A DNA stretch of 64,000 nt, taken from positions 1 to 64,000 of the forward strand of contig JADZED010000001.1 in NCBI GenBank assembly GCA_020850715.1, read 5' to 3'. The position numbers and the translations under genes are program-made. Under the pieces are notes generated by a model. It was not told the origin of the DNA and searched no databases. It worked only from the letters and a program-made list of their open reading frames with translations. Below are positions 51,450 to 64,000 of the stretch, in pieces. The DNA comes from Acidobacteriota bacterium. GTDB lineage: Bacteria > Acidobacteriota > Vicinamibacteria > Vicinamibacterales > CAVVIG01. The first letter of the stretch is position 1. Each line of letters starts with the position of its first letter.

Positions 51450-51453
<4 letters not shown>
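50980..51453 (-). CDS. Universal stress protein (UspA family), coupled to PFOR
   Basis: A 157-residue UspA-type protein beginning MIVAKQILVATDFSPESDAAL. The ATP-binding signature is [33 protein letters not shown]. Its start codon overlaps the stop of the large PFOR gene (ATGA), so the two are co-translated. This is one of two such proteins in the 51-64 kb island. In mycobacterial and pseudomonad anaerobic regulons similar proteins support survival without oxygen; the same role here is inference. Confidence 0.92.
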
Positions 51454-55046
<3,593 letters not shown>

Positions 55047-55083
55047 GCCAAGCCGTCTGCAATCGGTATGCTGAGGTAGGATG

Positions 55084-55098
55084 GGCCGATATTCGGCC
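55084..55098. promoter_or_regulatory. Palindrome in the divergent PFOR/regulator promoter region
   Basis: GGCCGATATTCGGCC is a perfect inverted repeat with six-base arms. A related GCCGATAT half-site recurs at 55157-55164. Both lie between the PFOR start and the divergent regulator start, so they could be operators. A -10-like TATATT at 55161-55166 overlaps the second copy. Confidence 0.4.
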
Positions 55099-55176
55099 TG
55101 CAGGAGGCCGCCTGCCGGAAATCCGGCGCGCGTGCAAGACGATTCTGCGGCGTCTGCCGATATATTCTTGACCGAC

Positions 55177-56544
55177 ATGCGCGCCACCATCCTCGTCGTC
55201 GACGACGAACAGCTCGTGCGCTGGTCGCTGACCGCGCGGCTGCGGGACGAAGGCTACCGGGTGCTCGAGGCGCAAACGGCTGCCGAAGCGCTCGAGCGCC
55301 ATCGGCAGGGCGTCGACCTGGTGCTGCTCGACTACAAGCTGCCCGACGGCGACGGCCTCGAGGTCCTGCAGCAGATGAAGCGGGCGGACCCTGAAACCCT
55401 GGTCATCCTCCTCACCGGCCATGCGAGCGTCGAGCTTGCCGTCGCGGCGATGAAGCAGGGCGCGTATCACTACGCGAACAAGCCGTTCAACCTCGACGAG
55501 ATCGCGCTGATCGTCGAGAAAGCGCTCGAGACCACGCAGCTGCGCCGGGAGGTGCGGGCGCTGCGGTCGAGCCAGGCGCAGCCCTTCAGCCTGGATCGCA
55601 TTGTCGGCGAGAGCGAACCGGTGGTGGCCGTGCGCGGCCTGTTGAAGAAGATCGCGGCGAGCCCGGCCTCGACGGTGCTGTTGACGGGCGAGAGCGGGAC
55701 CGGCAAGGACCTGGCCGCGAAAGTGATCCACTACGCCAGCAGCCGATCGTCGAAGCCGTTCATGAACATCACCTGCTCGGCGCTGCCCGAAGCGCTGCTC
55801 GAGAGCGAGCTGTTCGGGCACGAGCGGGGCGCCTTCACCGGCGCGGATCGGCAGAAGCGGGGGCTTTTCGAGCTGGCCGACGGCGGCACGGTGTTTCTCG
55901 ACGAGGTCGGCGAGATGGTGGCGGCGCTGCAGGCCAAGCTGCTGCGCTTCCTCGAGGAGAAGACGTTCAAGCGGGTTGGCGGATCGCAGGACATCCGCGT
56001 GGACGTGCGCGTGATCGCCGCGACCAACCGCAGGCTCGAAGACGAGGTGAAGCAGGGCAAGTTCCGCGAGGATCTGTACTACCGCTTGAACGTGCTGCCG
56101 ATCGTGCTGCCGCCGCTGCGCGAGCGCGCCAGGGACATCCCGCTGCTCCTGAAGTACTACGTCGACACCTTCAACACCGAATTCAAGAAACGCATTCAAG
56201 GCATCGAGCCGGCCGCGCTGGCCAGGCTCCAGGCCTACCCCTGGCCGGGGAACATCCGCGAACTGCGCAACGCCGTCGAACGGGCGATGCTGCTCGGCGA
56301 GGGTGCGATGCTCGCGCTCGACGACTTCCCGATGACCTCCGGCGCCGGGATCATCCGGCGGGCCGACGGCGTCGAGCTGCCCTCGCAGGGGCTCGATCTC
56401 GAGCAGCTCGAACGTTCGCTGGTCGTACAGGCGCTGCAGCGCAGCGGCTGGAACCAGACCAAGGCGGCGGCGCTGCTCGGCCTCAATCGCGACCAGATCC
56501 GGTACCGCATCGAGAAGTTCAAGCTCGAGCGCACCGCGGTGTAG
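55177..56544 (+). CDS. NtrC-class sigma-54 response regulator
   Basis: A 455-residue activator. The receiver domain has Asp52 ([10 protein letters not shown]) and Lys102 (ANKPFNL). The AAA+ domain has GESGTGKD, an intact GAFTGAD loop and FLDEVGE. The Fis-type HTH ends with [23 protein letters not shown] 55177 begins the receiver directly ([12 protein letters not shown]). It is divergent from PFOR and converges on the DHODH-like gene, and it probably controls one or both. Its partner kinase may be the FixL-like PAS kinase 1.3 kb downstream. Sigma-54 elements occur at 57701 and 59558 nearby. Confidence 0.92.
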   Translation: MRATILVVDDEQLVRWSLTARLRDEGYRVLEAQTAAEALERHRQGVDLVLLDYKLPDGDGLEVLQQMKRADPETLVILLTGHASVELAVAAMKQGAYHYANKPFNLDEIALIVEKALETTQLRREVRALRSSQAQPFSLDRIVGESEPVVAVRGLLKKIAASPASTVLLTGESGTGKDLAAKVIHYASSRSSKPFMNITCSALPEALLESELFGHERGAFTGADRQKRGLFELADGGTVFLDEVGEMVAALQAKLLRFLEEKTFKRVGGSQDIRVDVRVIAATNRRLEDEVKQGKFREDLYYRLNVLPIVLPPLRERARDIPLLLKYYVDTFNTEFKKRIQGIEPAALARLQAYPWPGNIRELRNAVERAMLLGEGAMLALDDFPMTSGAGIIRRADGVELPSQGLDLEQLERSLVVQALQRSGWNQTKAAALLGLNRDQIRYRIEKFKLERTAV

Positions 56545-56611
56545 GGTACGGCGCGAAAGAACCTCCGCTGCGGCGGTGGCTCCCCGCGGGTTTCTGACGC
56601 GCGCGCGGCGG

Positions 56612-57679
56612 CTATGCCTCGGGATCGCCGCGGCCCGACGGTCGCGCGCGCATGGCCGTCTCGTAGGCGAGCCACGAGCTCCAGCCGCCGAGCGTCTGCA
56701 GGTAGTGACCGCGTTCGAATGCCTCCGGCGCATCGGCCGCCGAGAGGCTCAGGCGCCCGCGCACGTCGCCGAGGCTGGCGAAGCCGAGTGCATCCATCCA
56801 GCGGAGAAGCTCGTCGCGCATCGAGGCGAAGTACGACGGCCCGTGGCGGAGGATCGCCGAGACGACCTGCACCACGTCTGCGCCGGCGAGCAGCGCCTTG
56901 ATGGCGTCGGCCGGCGTCGCGATGCCGCCGACTGCGGCGAGAGAGCAGCGAAGCTGGCCCCGCAGGATCGCGAGCCATCGCAGCCGGAGCAGCAGCTCCG
57001 AGCTGTCCGACAGTTCCAGCCGCGGCCAGACCGCGAGGTGCTGGAGATCGATGTCGGGCTGCATGAACCGGTTGAAGATCACCAGGCCGTCGGCCCCCGC
57101 CTGCTCCAATCCGCGCGCCACGTTCGCGAAGGCCGTGAAGAAGGGGGAGACCTTGACCGCCACCGGCATCTTCACCAGCCGCTTCAGGTCTTCGACCATC
57201 AGCCGGTGCGCCCGTTCGACGCCGGCGGCCGACTGGTTCGCGTCGGCGATCACCTCGTAGACGTTGAGCTCGAGGGCGTCGGCGCCGGCCTCTTCGATCC
57301 GCGCCGCAAATTTCAGCCAGCGCTCGGGCGAGGTGCCGTTGAGCGAGGCGATGACGGGGATGGCGACCGAGGCCTTGAGCTTGCGAATGTGCTCGAGATA
57401 GCCCTCGGGGTTGAAGACATAGGCATCGGGCTCCGGAAAATGCGCGAGCACCGAGGCGAAGCCGCTGTCGAGCCGATCCATGCGGTGTACGCGTCCCGAT
57501 TCGGACTCCGAGATCTGCTCCTCGAACAGCGAGTGGAGCACGATGGCGGCGCAGCCGGCATCCTCGAGCCGCCGGATCGTGTCCAGGTTGTCGCCAAGGG
57601 GTGAAGCGCCGGCGACGAAGGGATTGGCGAGCTGCAGCCCGAGGTAGCGGGTCGACAAGGCGTTTTCGGGACTGGTCAC
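56612..57679 (-). CDS. Dihydroorotate dehydrogenase-like protein of the PFOR neighbourhood
   Basis: A 355-residue FMN-type TIM-barrel protein of the DHODH class I fold. It starts STRYLGLQLANPFVAGASPLGDN. Typical barrel strings are IPVIASLNGTSPERWLKFA, ALELNVYEVIAD, MPVAVKVSPFF and AAVGGIATPADAIKALLAGADVVQVVSAIL. It lacks the Cys/Asn pattern of a normal pyrimidine-pathway enzyme as far as I can see, and no pyr genes are near, so a different redox role is likely. GTG 57679 has GGAGG five bases upstream and a good sigma-54 element just before that. I recall similar genes near nifJ in other bacteria, which fits this location. Confidence 0.8.
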   Translation of the reverse strand: MTSPENALSTRYLGLQLANPFVAGASPLGDNLDTIRRLEDAGCAAIVLHSLFEEQISESESGRVHRMDRLDSGFASVLAHFPEPDAYVFNPEGYLEHIRKLKASVAIPVIASLNGTSPERWLKFAARIEEAGADALELNVYEVIADANQSAAGVERAHRLMVEDLKRLVKMPVAVKVSPFFTAFANVARGLEQAGADGLVIFNRFMQPDIDLQHLAVWPRLELSDSSELLLRLRWLAILRGQLRCSLAAVGGIATPADAIKALLAGADVVQVVSAILRHGPSYFASMRDELLRWMDALGFASLGDVRGRLSLSAADAPEAFERGHYLQTLGGWSSWLAYETAMRARPSGRGDPEA

Positions 57680-57700
57680 ACCGGCCTCCGCCGGCCGGGG

Positions 57701-57716
57701 CGCAAGAGACGTGCCG
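57701..57716 (-). promoter_or_regulatory. Sigma-54 promoter of the DHODH-like gene
   Basis: Minus-strand CGGCACGTCTCTTGCG matches TGGCACG-N4-TTGC in all but the first base, with GG and GC ten bases apart. The expected start is about 57690, close before the Shine-Dalgarno GGAGG and the GTG at 57679. Confidence 0.68.
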
Positions 57717-57796
57717 GCCGGGTGCGTGCGAAGCGACGGCGATCGGCGCCGCACGGGCGGCATCCCGGGAGCCGGGCGGGCCGGCGCTCCGCGAGA

Positions 57797-57826
57797 ATTT
57801 CCCGGGGGTGCTATCCTTCGGGAAAT
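57797..57826. repeat. Inverted repeat over the FixL-like kinase ribosome-binding site
   Basis: ATTTCCCG at 57797-57804 and CGGGAAAT at 57819-57826 are perfect eight-base arms around a 14-base loop that contains a -10-like TATCCT. The right arm is five bases from the ATG. It could be an operator or a hairpin that hides the ribosome-binding site. Confidence 0.45.
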
Positions 57827-57831
57827 CGACC

Positions 57832-58926
57832 ATGCCCGCCGAGATGTCCGACGCGTCCGCGCTCGCGGCACAGTTGCGCGCCAGCGAAGCACGCTGGCGC
57901 GCCATCTTCGATTCGGCCGTCGACGGCATCATCCTCATCGACGGCGGGGGGCTGATCGAGGCCTACAACGCCGGCGCGGTCAGGCTGTTCGGCTATGCCG
58001 AGGACGAGGTGCTCGGCCGCAACGTCACGATGCTCATGCCCTCGCCCTACCGCGAGGAGCACGACGGGTACATCGAACGCTATCTGGCGAGCGGTCAGGC
58101 CCGGATCATCGGCATCGGCCGCGAGGTCACCGGGCAGCGCAAGGACGGAACGACCTTCCCGGTGCACCTGTCGGTCGGCGAGATCACCATTGGCGGACAG
58201 CGCAAGTTCACCGGGATTCTGCACGACCTCACCAGGCGCGTGCGGATGGAGAACCAGCTGCGCGAGCAGGAATCGCTGGCGCGTCTCGGAGAGATGGCCG
58301 GGCTGATCGCGCACGAGGTGAAGAACCCGCTGGCCGGCATTCGCGGGGCGATCCAGGTCGTCGGCAGCCGCATGCCGGCGGAGGTGCCCGACGCGTCGAT
58401 CCTGAAAGAGATCATCAACCGCATCGACGCCCTCGATCAGATGATGCGAGAGCTGCTGCTGTTCGCCCGGCCGCCGAGTCCGACACGCGCGCCGATCGAC
58501 GTGGCGGGGCTGGTACGATCGACCGCCGGCCTCCTGCAGCAGGATCCGCTGCTGCGCCACGTGCGGATCGAGGTCGTCGGCGGCGCGCCGCCGATCTCGG
58601 GCGACCCCGACATGCTGAAGATCGTGTTCCAGAACCTCTTCATCAACAGCGCGCAGGCGATGCAGGGCGCGGGCAGCATCCAGGTGGCGGTTGCGTCCAA
58701 GGGCGAGCACTGCGAGATCCTGGTCGCCGATCGCGGGCCGGGCATCCCCCATGAGGTGCGCGAGCGCGTCTTCGCGCCGTTCTTCACGACGAAGTCTCGC
58801 GGCACCGGCCTCGGGCTGCCCACCGCGCGGCGGCTCGTCGAAGTCCATCGCGGCAGTATCGAGATCGACTGCCCCGCCGGCGGCGGCACGACGGTCACCA
58901 TCCAGCTTCCATTCCACGCCTCCTGA
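57832..58926 (+). CDS. FixL-like PAS sensor histidine kinase, probable heme oxygen sensor
   Basis: A 364-residue soluble kinase with no membrane helix. The PAS domain (about 15-135) is strikingly like the FixL heme domain: MPSPYREEHDGYIERYLASG and RIIGIGREVTGQRKDGTTF. His77 aligns with the heme-ligand His200 of Bradyrhizobium FixL. Arg83 and Arg97, six and 20 residues later, align with FixL Arg206 and Arg220, the latter an oxygen-binding residue. The H-box (LIAHEVKNPL) puts the phosphorylated His at about 161. The HATPase domain has NLFINSAQAM, DRGPGIP and GTGLGLPTARRLV. It is followed by a receiver protein gene. Heme binding is predicted, not shown. Confidence 0.9.
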   Translation: MPAEMSDASALAAQLRASEARWRAIFDSAVDGIILIDGGGLIEAYNAGAVRLFGYAEDEVLGRNVTMLMPSPYREEHDGYIERYLASGQARIIGIGREVTGQRKDGTTFPVHLSVGEITIGGQRKFTGILHDLTRRVRMENQLREQESLARLGEMAGLIAHEVKNPLAGIRGAIQVVGSRMPAEVPDASILKEIINRIDALDQMMRELLLFARPPSPTRAPIDVAGLVRSTAGLLQQDPLLRHVRIEVVGGAPPISGDPDMLKIVFQNLFINSAQAMQGAGSIQVAVASKGEHCEILVADRGPGIPHEVRERVFAPFFTTKSRGTGLGLPTARRLVEVHRGSIEIDCPAGGGTTVTIQLPFHAS

Positions 58927-58964
58927 GCGCTGGCTCGCGTCTTGAAGCGCACCGGCGGCTGAGG

Positions 58965-59447
58965 GTGGACAGCATGCTCGGGACTGCGCGAATCGTGAGC
59001 ACCACGGCGCCGGCCGCGTCAGACGGGCAGCCGCTCGAGAACGATTCCCCGCGGCAGCCGGGAATATCTCCGATCCTGCGTGTCCTCGTCATCGACGACG
59101 ATCCGCTGATCCGCTGGGCGATTGGCGAGACGCTTCGCGAACGCGGCTGCACCGTCACCGACGCGCGCAACGGCGAGGAGGCGTTGCGCGAGCTGATTGC
59201 CGCCCCGGAGCCGTTCGACATCATCCTGCTCGACTACAGCCTTCCCGATTCGCGAGATCTCGCGCTGTTGAAGACGATCGGAGGACTGCGGCCGTACAGC
59301 CGCGTTCTCGTAATCACCGCCTTCGCCACGCCCGAGCTGATTGAAGAGGCCCGGCGGGCCGGCGCCTGCCGGGTCATCGCGAAGCCGTTCGAGATGCGCG
59401 ACCTCGCGTCGAACGTGCTGGGCGCCTACCGCGAAGGCCGCCAGTAG
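58965..59447 (+). CDS. Response regulator receiver protein
   Basis: A 160-residue protein: a 36-residue flexible N-terminus, then a receiver with VIDDD, Asp90 (IILLDYSLPDS), Thr118 in VITAF and Lys140 (VIAKPFE). There is no output domain. The start is GTG 58965, with ATG 58974 as an alternative. It lies 38 bases after the FixL-like kinase and so is its likely first partner. It may relay phosphate or act by protein contact on the sigma-54 activators nearby. Confidence 0.88.
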   Translation: MDSMLGTARIVSTTAPAASDGQPLENDSPRQPGISPILRVLVIDDDPLIRWAIGETLRERGCTVTDARNGEEALRELIAAPEPFDIILLDYSLPDSRDLALLKTIGGLRPYSRVLVITAFATPELIEEARRAGACRVIAKPFEMRDLASNVLGAYREGRQ

Positions 59448-59451
59448 CTGC

Positions 59452-59476
59452 GCGGATTTCCGCGTTTCCGCGAAAC
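59452..59476. promoter_or_regulatory. Paired palindromes upstream of the NifU-like gene, possible activator sites
   Basis: Two inverted repeats lie side by side: GCGGATTTCCGC at 59452-59463 and GTTTCCGCGAAAC at 59464-59476. They sit about 85-105 bases before the sigma-54 element at 59558, the usual distance for a sigma-54 activator binding site. Confidence 0.45.
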
Positions 59477-59557
59477 ATTCCCCATCCGATGACGGCCTCC
59501 CGCGATGGTTTGTGCGGAAACTCCACGCCAGTCGCCGGTTTCCCGGCGTATCGGCTC

Positions 59558-59573
59558 TGGTACGGGGGTTGCC
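59558..59573 (+). promoter_or_regulatory. Sigma-54 promoter before the NifU-like/activator operon
   Basis: TGGTACGGGGGTTGCC has GG and GC ten bases apart and strong TGG-AC and TTGC cores. The expected start is about 59585, giving a 35-base leader to the NifU-like ATG. Confidence 0.68.
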
Positions 59574-59619
59574 TTTCCCGCCCCACAGCGCTGGATGGCA
59601 GGGCGCGTCGGGAGGCCAG

Positions 59620-59844
59620 ATGGTGACGAGGGAAGCGGTAGAAGCGGTGCTGGAGCGGGTGCGCCCGTTTCTTCAGGCCGATGGGGGAGATATCGAGCTG
59701 ATCGAGGTCGACGACCGGTCGGCGGGCGTTCGGCTCACCGGCAACTGTTCGTCGTGCCCGAGCGCGCACATGACGCTGCACGTCGGCATCGAAGCGATTC
59801 TCCGGGAAGAGCTGCCGGAGTTCGAGACGCTCAGGCAGGTGTGA
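59620..59844 (+). CDS. NifU C-terminal-domain Fe-S scaffold protein
   Basis: A 74-residue stand-alone NifU-like domain. The cluster-binding CxxC is in LTGNCSSCPSAHMTL, and the N-terminal string VRPFLQADGGDIELIEV is typical. It probably holds or delivers Fe-S clusters, for example to the many clusters of PFOR. ATG 59620 has the site GGAGG seven bases upstream. It starts the operon behind the sigma-54 element and is followed after seven bases by the sigma-54 activator. Confidence 0.9.
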   Translation: MVTREAVEAVLERVRPFLQADGGDIELIEVDDRSAGVRLTGNCSSCPSAHMTLHVGIEAILREELPEFETLRQV

Positions 59845-59851
59845 GGCGACC

Positions 59852-60966
<1,115 letters not shown>

Positions 60967-60970
<4 letters not shown>

Positions 60971-61434
60971 AGATTCTGATCGCGATAGACGACTCGCCCT
61001 GCTCGCAGGCGGCCATTCAGAGCGTCGCCCGGCAGTTCTCGTCGTCCGGCGCCGCGGTGCGCATTGTCCACGCCGATGAATGGCCGAAAGGGCTGCCGGC
61101 GTCGCTCGCGTTCGGTGAGGGTCCGGGAGCGGCCGCGGATCTGATAGCTGCCCGAGCCGAATCGCGCCGCCGCGGGGAACAGCTCCTGGCGGATGCGGCG
61201 CGGACGCTGACGGCTGCGCGATTCACCGTCGACACCGAACTGCGGGAAGGCGAGGCCGAGCACGCGATTCTCGAGGCCGCCGGCCAATGGCGGCCCGATC
61301 TGATCATCGTCGGCTCGCACGGCCGGCGCGGGCTCGATCGCTTTCTGCTGGGCAGCGTCTCGGAGCGGGTCGTGCGGCATTCGCCGGTCTCGGTTCAGGT
61401 CGTTCGAGTGCCGGACCGCGCCGCGCGCGCCTGA
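60967..61434 (+). CDS. Universal stress protein (UspA family)
   Basis: A 155-residue protein starting VKILIAIDDSPCSQAAI, with the ATP-binding string IVGSHGRRGLDRFLLGSVSERVVRHSPVSVQVV. The GTG start overlaps the stop of the sigma-54 activator. It is the third gene of the sigma-54-driven unit and the second such protein of the island. Confidence 0.9.
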
Positions 61435-61501
61435 CGAGGCCCGTGACGGGCGGCACGCCCGGGACTGGCGCCGGGCAACGGCATCGCGCGCGGCCGCCCG
61501 A

Positions 61502-61909
61502 TCAGCGATCCTGGCGGAGGTCGAAGGCCAGCCGCGCCGCTTTTCTGTACCGATGGCAGGCGTAGCAGCTCGCCACCAGCGGCGCGTAGGCACGGGCCGC
61601 CGCGTCGAGATCGCGCGCGCCGGCTGCGCGGGCCACGTCGCGCGACGCGGTCGCGAACGATTCCGTATAGCCCTGGAATTCGGGCGTCTTCAACTCATCC
61701 CATTCCGGCGAGTCCACGACGCGCACCAGTGCTCCCGCACTGTCGCGAAGCATCGCGTAGTCGCTGGTCGTGAGCGCCTCCAGCATCCGCTGCGCGTGCT
61801 CCAGTTTCTCGCGCATCACGCGGTTGGTCCTCCTGGTCTGCCCGTCCATGGAGGAGGTGAGCGCGAGCGCGACGGCAATCGCCAGCGCAAGAGTTCTGTG
61901 TGTCGTCAT
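61502..61909 (-). CDS. Small exported c-type cytochrome (cytochrome c' type)
   Basis: A 135-residue periplasmic protein. The signal peptide is MTTHRTLALAIAVALALTSSM. A single heme motif CYACH lies near the C-terminus (VASCYACHRYRKAARL), as in four-helix class II cytochromes c'. The rest is helical (EKLEHAQRMLEALTTSDYAML). Its start overlaps the CoA ligase stop (ATGA), so the two are coupled. Such proteins bind gases such as NO or pass electrons. A link to the low-oxygen island is likely from position. Confidence 0.83.
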   Translation of the reverse strand: MTTHRTLALAIAVALALTSSMDGQTRRTNRVMREKLEHAQRMLEALTTSDYAMLRDSAGALVRVVDSPEWDELKTPEFQGYTESFATASRDVARAAGARDLDAAARAYAPLVASCYACHRYRKAARLAFDLRQDR

Positions 61910-64000
61910 GACACCTCCGATGCCGGTGCGACCCTGATGCGCGCATCGAGAATCCGGCAGCCAAGGCCCGCCGGGCGCGCGATCACCGGATTCAGATCGA
62001 GCTCGACGATTTCCGGCACCTCCTCCGCAAGGCGCGATACCCGGAGGATCGTCTGGCGCAGCGCGGCAAGGTCGGCGCGCGGCCGGCCCCGGTAGCCGTC
62101 GAGCAGCGGGAATCCTCGGATCCCGCGGATCATTTCGTCGGCGTCCCAATCGGTGAGCGGAGACACGCGAAAACGGACATCGCCGAGCCAGTCGACGTCG
62201 ACGCCGCCGAGTCCGAACGCGACCAGCGGACCGAACACCGGGTCGTGGCTGATGCCGATCAGCATCTCGGCGCCGCCGCGAATCATTTCCTGGAGGAGCA
62301 CGCCTTCGAAGGCGGCTGGATCGAGCGCGTGCCCGATGGCCTCGAGCTCGCCGAACGCGGTCCGTACCTCGTCGGGGCCCGTCAGATCGAGGCGAACGCC
62401 GCCGACGTCGGTCTTGTGCAGCACGGCCGCGCTCAGCAGCTTCGCGGCGACCGGATAGCCGAGACGCGCCGCTGCGGCAATCGCCTCCTCCGGGGTGTGC
62501 GTCACCGTCGAGGCGCTGGCCGGCAGATGGAAGGCGCGCAGCACCGCGTCGGTCTCGCCCCCTGTGAGCCACGTCGTTCCGCGCGCGGCAAGCGCCGCAC
62601 GGCAGATCGCCCGGACGGCGGGTGCGTCCGCGTCCTCGAAGTCCCAGTAGAGGCTCGGCGGCTGGCGCCGCCAGGCGGCATAGTCGGCAATCCTGCCGAG
62701 CGCCCGCACCGCCTGCTCGGGAAACGCGTAGGTCGGAATCATCTCGGTGCCGGCCATGAGAGGGTGATCGCGGAGGCCGGCCGACATGAGGCAGGCGAGG
62801 ACCGTCTTGCCCGCACCGCCGCCATGGCGCGCCCGTTCCACGCCGGCTGCGATCGCCTGAACCACATCGAAGGCGCGAGCGGTATCGACCGGCGTGAAGA
62901 GCACGATCAGCGCATCGACTCCCTCGTCGGCCAGCACGGCTTCCAGCGCGCCCTGGACCTGCTCAGGGCCCGCCCCGGCCACCACGTCGACCGGATTGTG
63001 CAGGCTCGCGGTGGCCGGGAGCAGCGCCGCGAGCCGACCGAGCGTGACGGGAGCCAACTGCGCCATCGTGAGACCGGCGCCCTCGCAGGCGTCGGCGGCG
63101 AGGATTCCCGGCCCCCCGCCGTTGGTGACGATTGCCACCCGGCAGCCGCGCGGCAGCTCCTGCGAATCGAGCGCCGCGGCAATGTCGAACATCTCGTCGA
63201 TCGTCTCGGCACGGATCACGCCGGTCTGATGAAAGAGCGCCGATACCGCCGCGTCGTTGCTGGCGAGCGCGGCCGTGTGGCTCCCCGCCGCGCGACTGCC
63301 GGCGCGCGTCCGACCGGCCTTGAGGGCGACGACCGGCTTGGTTCGCGCGACCCGGCGGGCGATCCGCGCAAATCGCCGCGGGTTTCCGAACGACTCGAGA
63401 TACAGCAGGATCACGCCGGTGTCGGCGTCGTCCTCCCAGTATTCGAGCAGATCGTTGCCCGACACGTCGGCCTTGTTGCCCACGCTGACGAAGCCGGACA
63501 GGCCGATGTGACGCCCGCGCGCGAGTTCGAGGATGGCGATGCCCAGCGCGCCGCTCTGCGACGAGAATGCCACGCGCCCGGCGACCGGCATGATGGGCGA
63601 GAACGAGGCATTGAGACCGATGGCCGGGTTCAGCACGCCAAGGCAGTTGGGCCCGATCATCCGCATGCCGTAGCCGCGAACCTGGGCGAGGAGCGCCGCC
63701 TGCGCGCGTCTGCCTTCGTGGCCGGCTTCTGCGTAGCCAGCCGTGATCGTCAGCAGCGAGCGCACGCCGGCCGCCGCGCAATCGTCGACCACAGCGGGCA
63801 CCACATCGACCGGAACGGCGACGACCGCCAGATCGATCGCCGGCGGCAGATCGCGCGCGGAGCGCACGGTCGGCAGCCCGCCGAGCATCTTTGCTCTCGG
63901 GTGCACCGCGTACACGTCTCCCTGCAGGCCCGCCTCACGCAGCGCGCGCAGGATGCGGCTGCCGATCTTCGTCGGATCGCGCGACGCGCCGATCACCGCG
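61906..64000 (-). CDS. ADP-forming acyl-CoA synthetase (acetate--CoA ligase type), N-terminus cut by window edge
   Basis: About 698 residues are visible; the first few tens are missing at the right edge, because the frame continues through the window end with the expected VIGASRD start region. The alpha part has the CoA-binding Rossmann fold (MIGPNCLGVLNP, FSSQSGALG) and the conserved phosphohistidine loop GSHTAALASND. The beta part is an ATP-grasp domain (AKLLSAAVLHKTDVGGVRLDL, FEGVLLQEMIRGGAEMLIGISHDP, ELDLNPVIA). It converts acyl-CoA plus ADP and phosphate to acid plus ATP. With PFOR next to it, it can recover ATP from acetyl-CoA in fermentation. The reverse, acetate activation, is also possible. 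The cytochrome gene is coupled to its 3' end. Confidence 0.9.
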   Translation of the reverse strand, partial: AVIGASRDPTKIGSRILRALREAGLQGDVYAVHPRAKMLGGLPTVRSARDLPPAIDLAVVAVPVDVVPAVVDDCAAAGVRSLLTITAGYAEAGHEGRRAQAALLAQVRGYGMRMIGPNCLGVLNPAIGLNASFSPIMPVAGRVAFSSQSGALGIAILELARGRHIGLSGFVSVGNKADVSGNDLLEYWEDDADTGVILLYLESFGNPRRFARIARRVARTKPVVALKAGRTRAGSRAAGSHTAALASNDAAVSALFHQTGVIRAETIDEMFDIAAALDSQELPRGCRVAIVTNGGGPGILAADACEGAGLTMAQLAPVTLGRLAALLPATASLHNPVDVVAGAGPEQVQGALEAVLADEGVDALIVLFTPVDTARAFDVVQAIAAGVERARHGGGAGKTVLACLMSAGLRDHPLMAGTEMIPTYAFPEQAVRALGRIADYAAWRRQPPSLYWDFEDADAPAVRAICRAALAARGTTWLTGGETDAVLRAFHLPASASTVTHTPEEAIAAAARLGYPVAAKLLSAAVLHKTDVGGVRLDLTGPDEVRTAFGELEAIGHALDPAAFEGVLLQEMIRGGAEMLIGISHDPVFGPLVAFGLGGVDVDWLGDVRFRVSPLTDWDADEMIRGIRGFPLLDGYRGRPRADLAALRQTILRVSRLAEEVPEIVELDLNPVIARPAGLGCRILDARIRVAPASEVS

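Noticed and set aside
61439-61451. GCCCGT-G-ACGGGC hairpin as a terminator after the universal stress gene
   Set aside because: The arms are short and no T-run follows.

Overview
The window is GC-rich DNA (roughly 65-75% in most stretches I sampled) from a diderm bacterium. LpxC, type IV pili, DUF5916-type outer-membrane proteins, BACON/LamG surface proteins and a subtilase with an IVWG-repeat tail together suggest Acidobacteriota, perhaps Vicinamibacteria. This is inferred from gene content; no rRNA or other taxonomic marker is present. I found no tRNA, rRNA, CRISPR array or insertion sequence.

Layout. (1) 0.1-11.9 kb is a type IV pilus region: pilC, pilS and pilR, a 57-residue YIDPGTGS microprotein, a methyltransferase, and a type IV pilin with a sigma-54 promoter and a strong terminator. 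Two membrane-anchored alkaline-phosphatase-superfamily enzymes flank the pilin. (2) 12.0-19.1 kb is an accessory cassette. Two paralogous small HTH genes, each behind a sigma-54-like element, bracket a TPR sigma-54 activator, an HD-GYP protein and an S8 protease. Its centre is a lower-GC block whose two edges fall inside open genes. (3) 19.3-34.5 kb is mostly housekeeping: a peptide ABC transporter without ATPases, a HOGA1-like aldolase, MtgA, an HExxH protein, an NlpC/P60 protein, an HNH protein, an IPT/beta-propeller protein, a decayed P-type ATPase fragment, an amino-acid permease, UvrA and LpxC. (4) 34.8-50.7 kb is an exported and surface region: an 1886-residue protein with LamG domains apparently nested inside BACON domains, a lipase-like protein, a PQQ-type propeller and a lipoprotein. 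Facing these are a DUF5916 protein, a receiver protein, an M20 peptidase, a Tat-type dienelactone hydrolase, a cupin and a deoxyhypusine-synthase-like enzyme.

(5) 51.0-64.0 kb looks like a low-oxygen energy island. It has a FixL-like PAS kinase that keeps the FixL heme-pocket residues, a receiver protein, two sigma-54 activators, a NifU-type Fe-S protein, two universal stress proteins, pyruvate:ferredoxin oxidoreductase, a DHODH-like protein, a c'-type cytochrome and an ADP-forming acyl-CoA synthetase. A plausible reading is that low oxygen is sensed by the FixL-like kinase. Sigma-54 activators would then switch on pyruvate-to-acetyl-CoA conversion, and the CoA ligase would recover ATP from acetyl-CoA.
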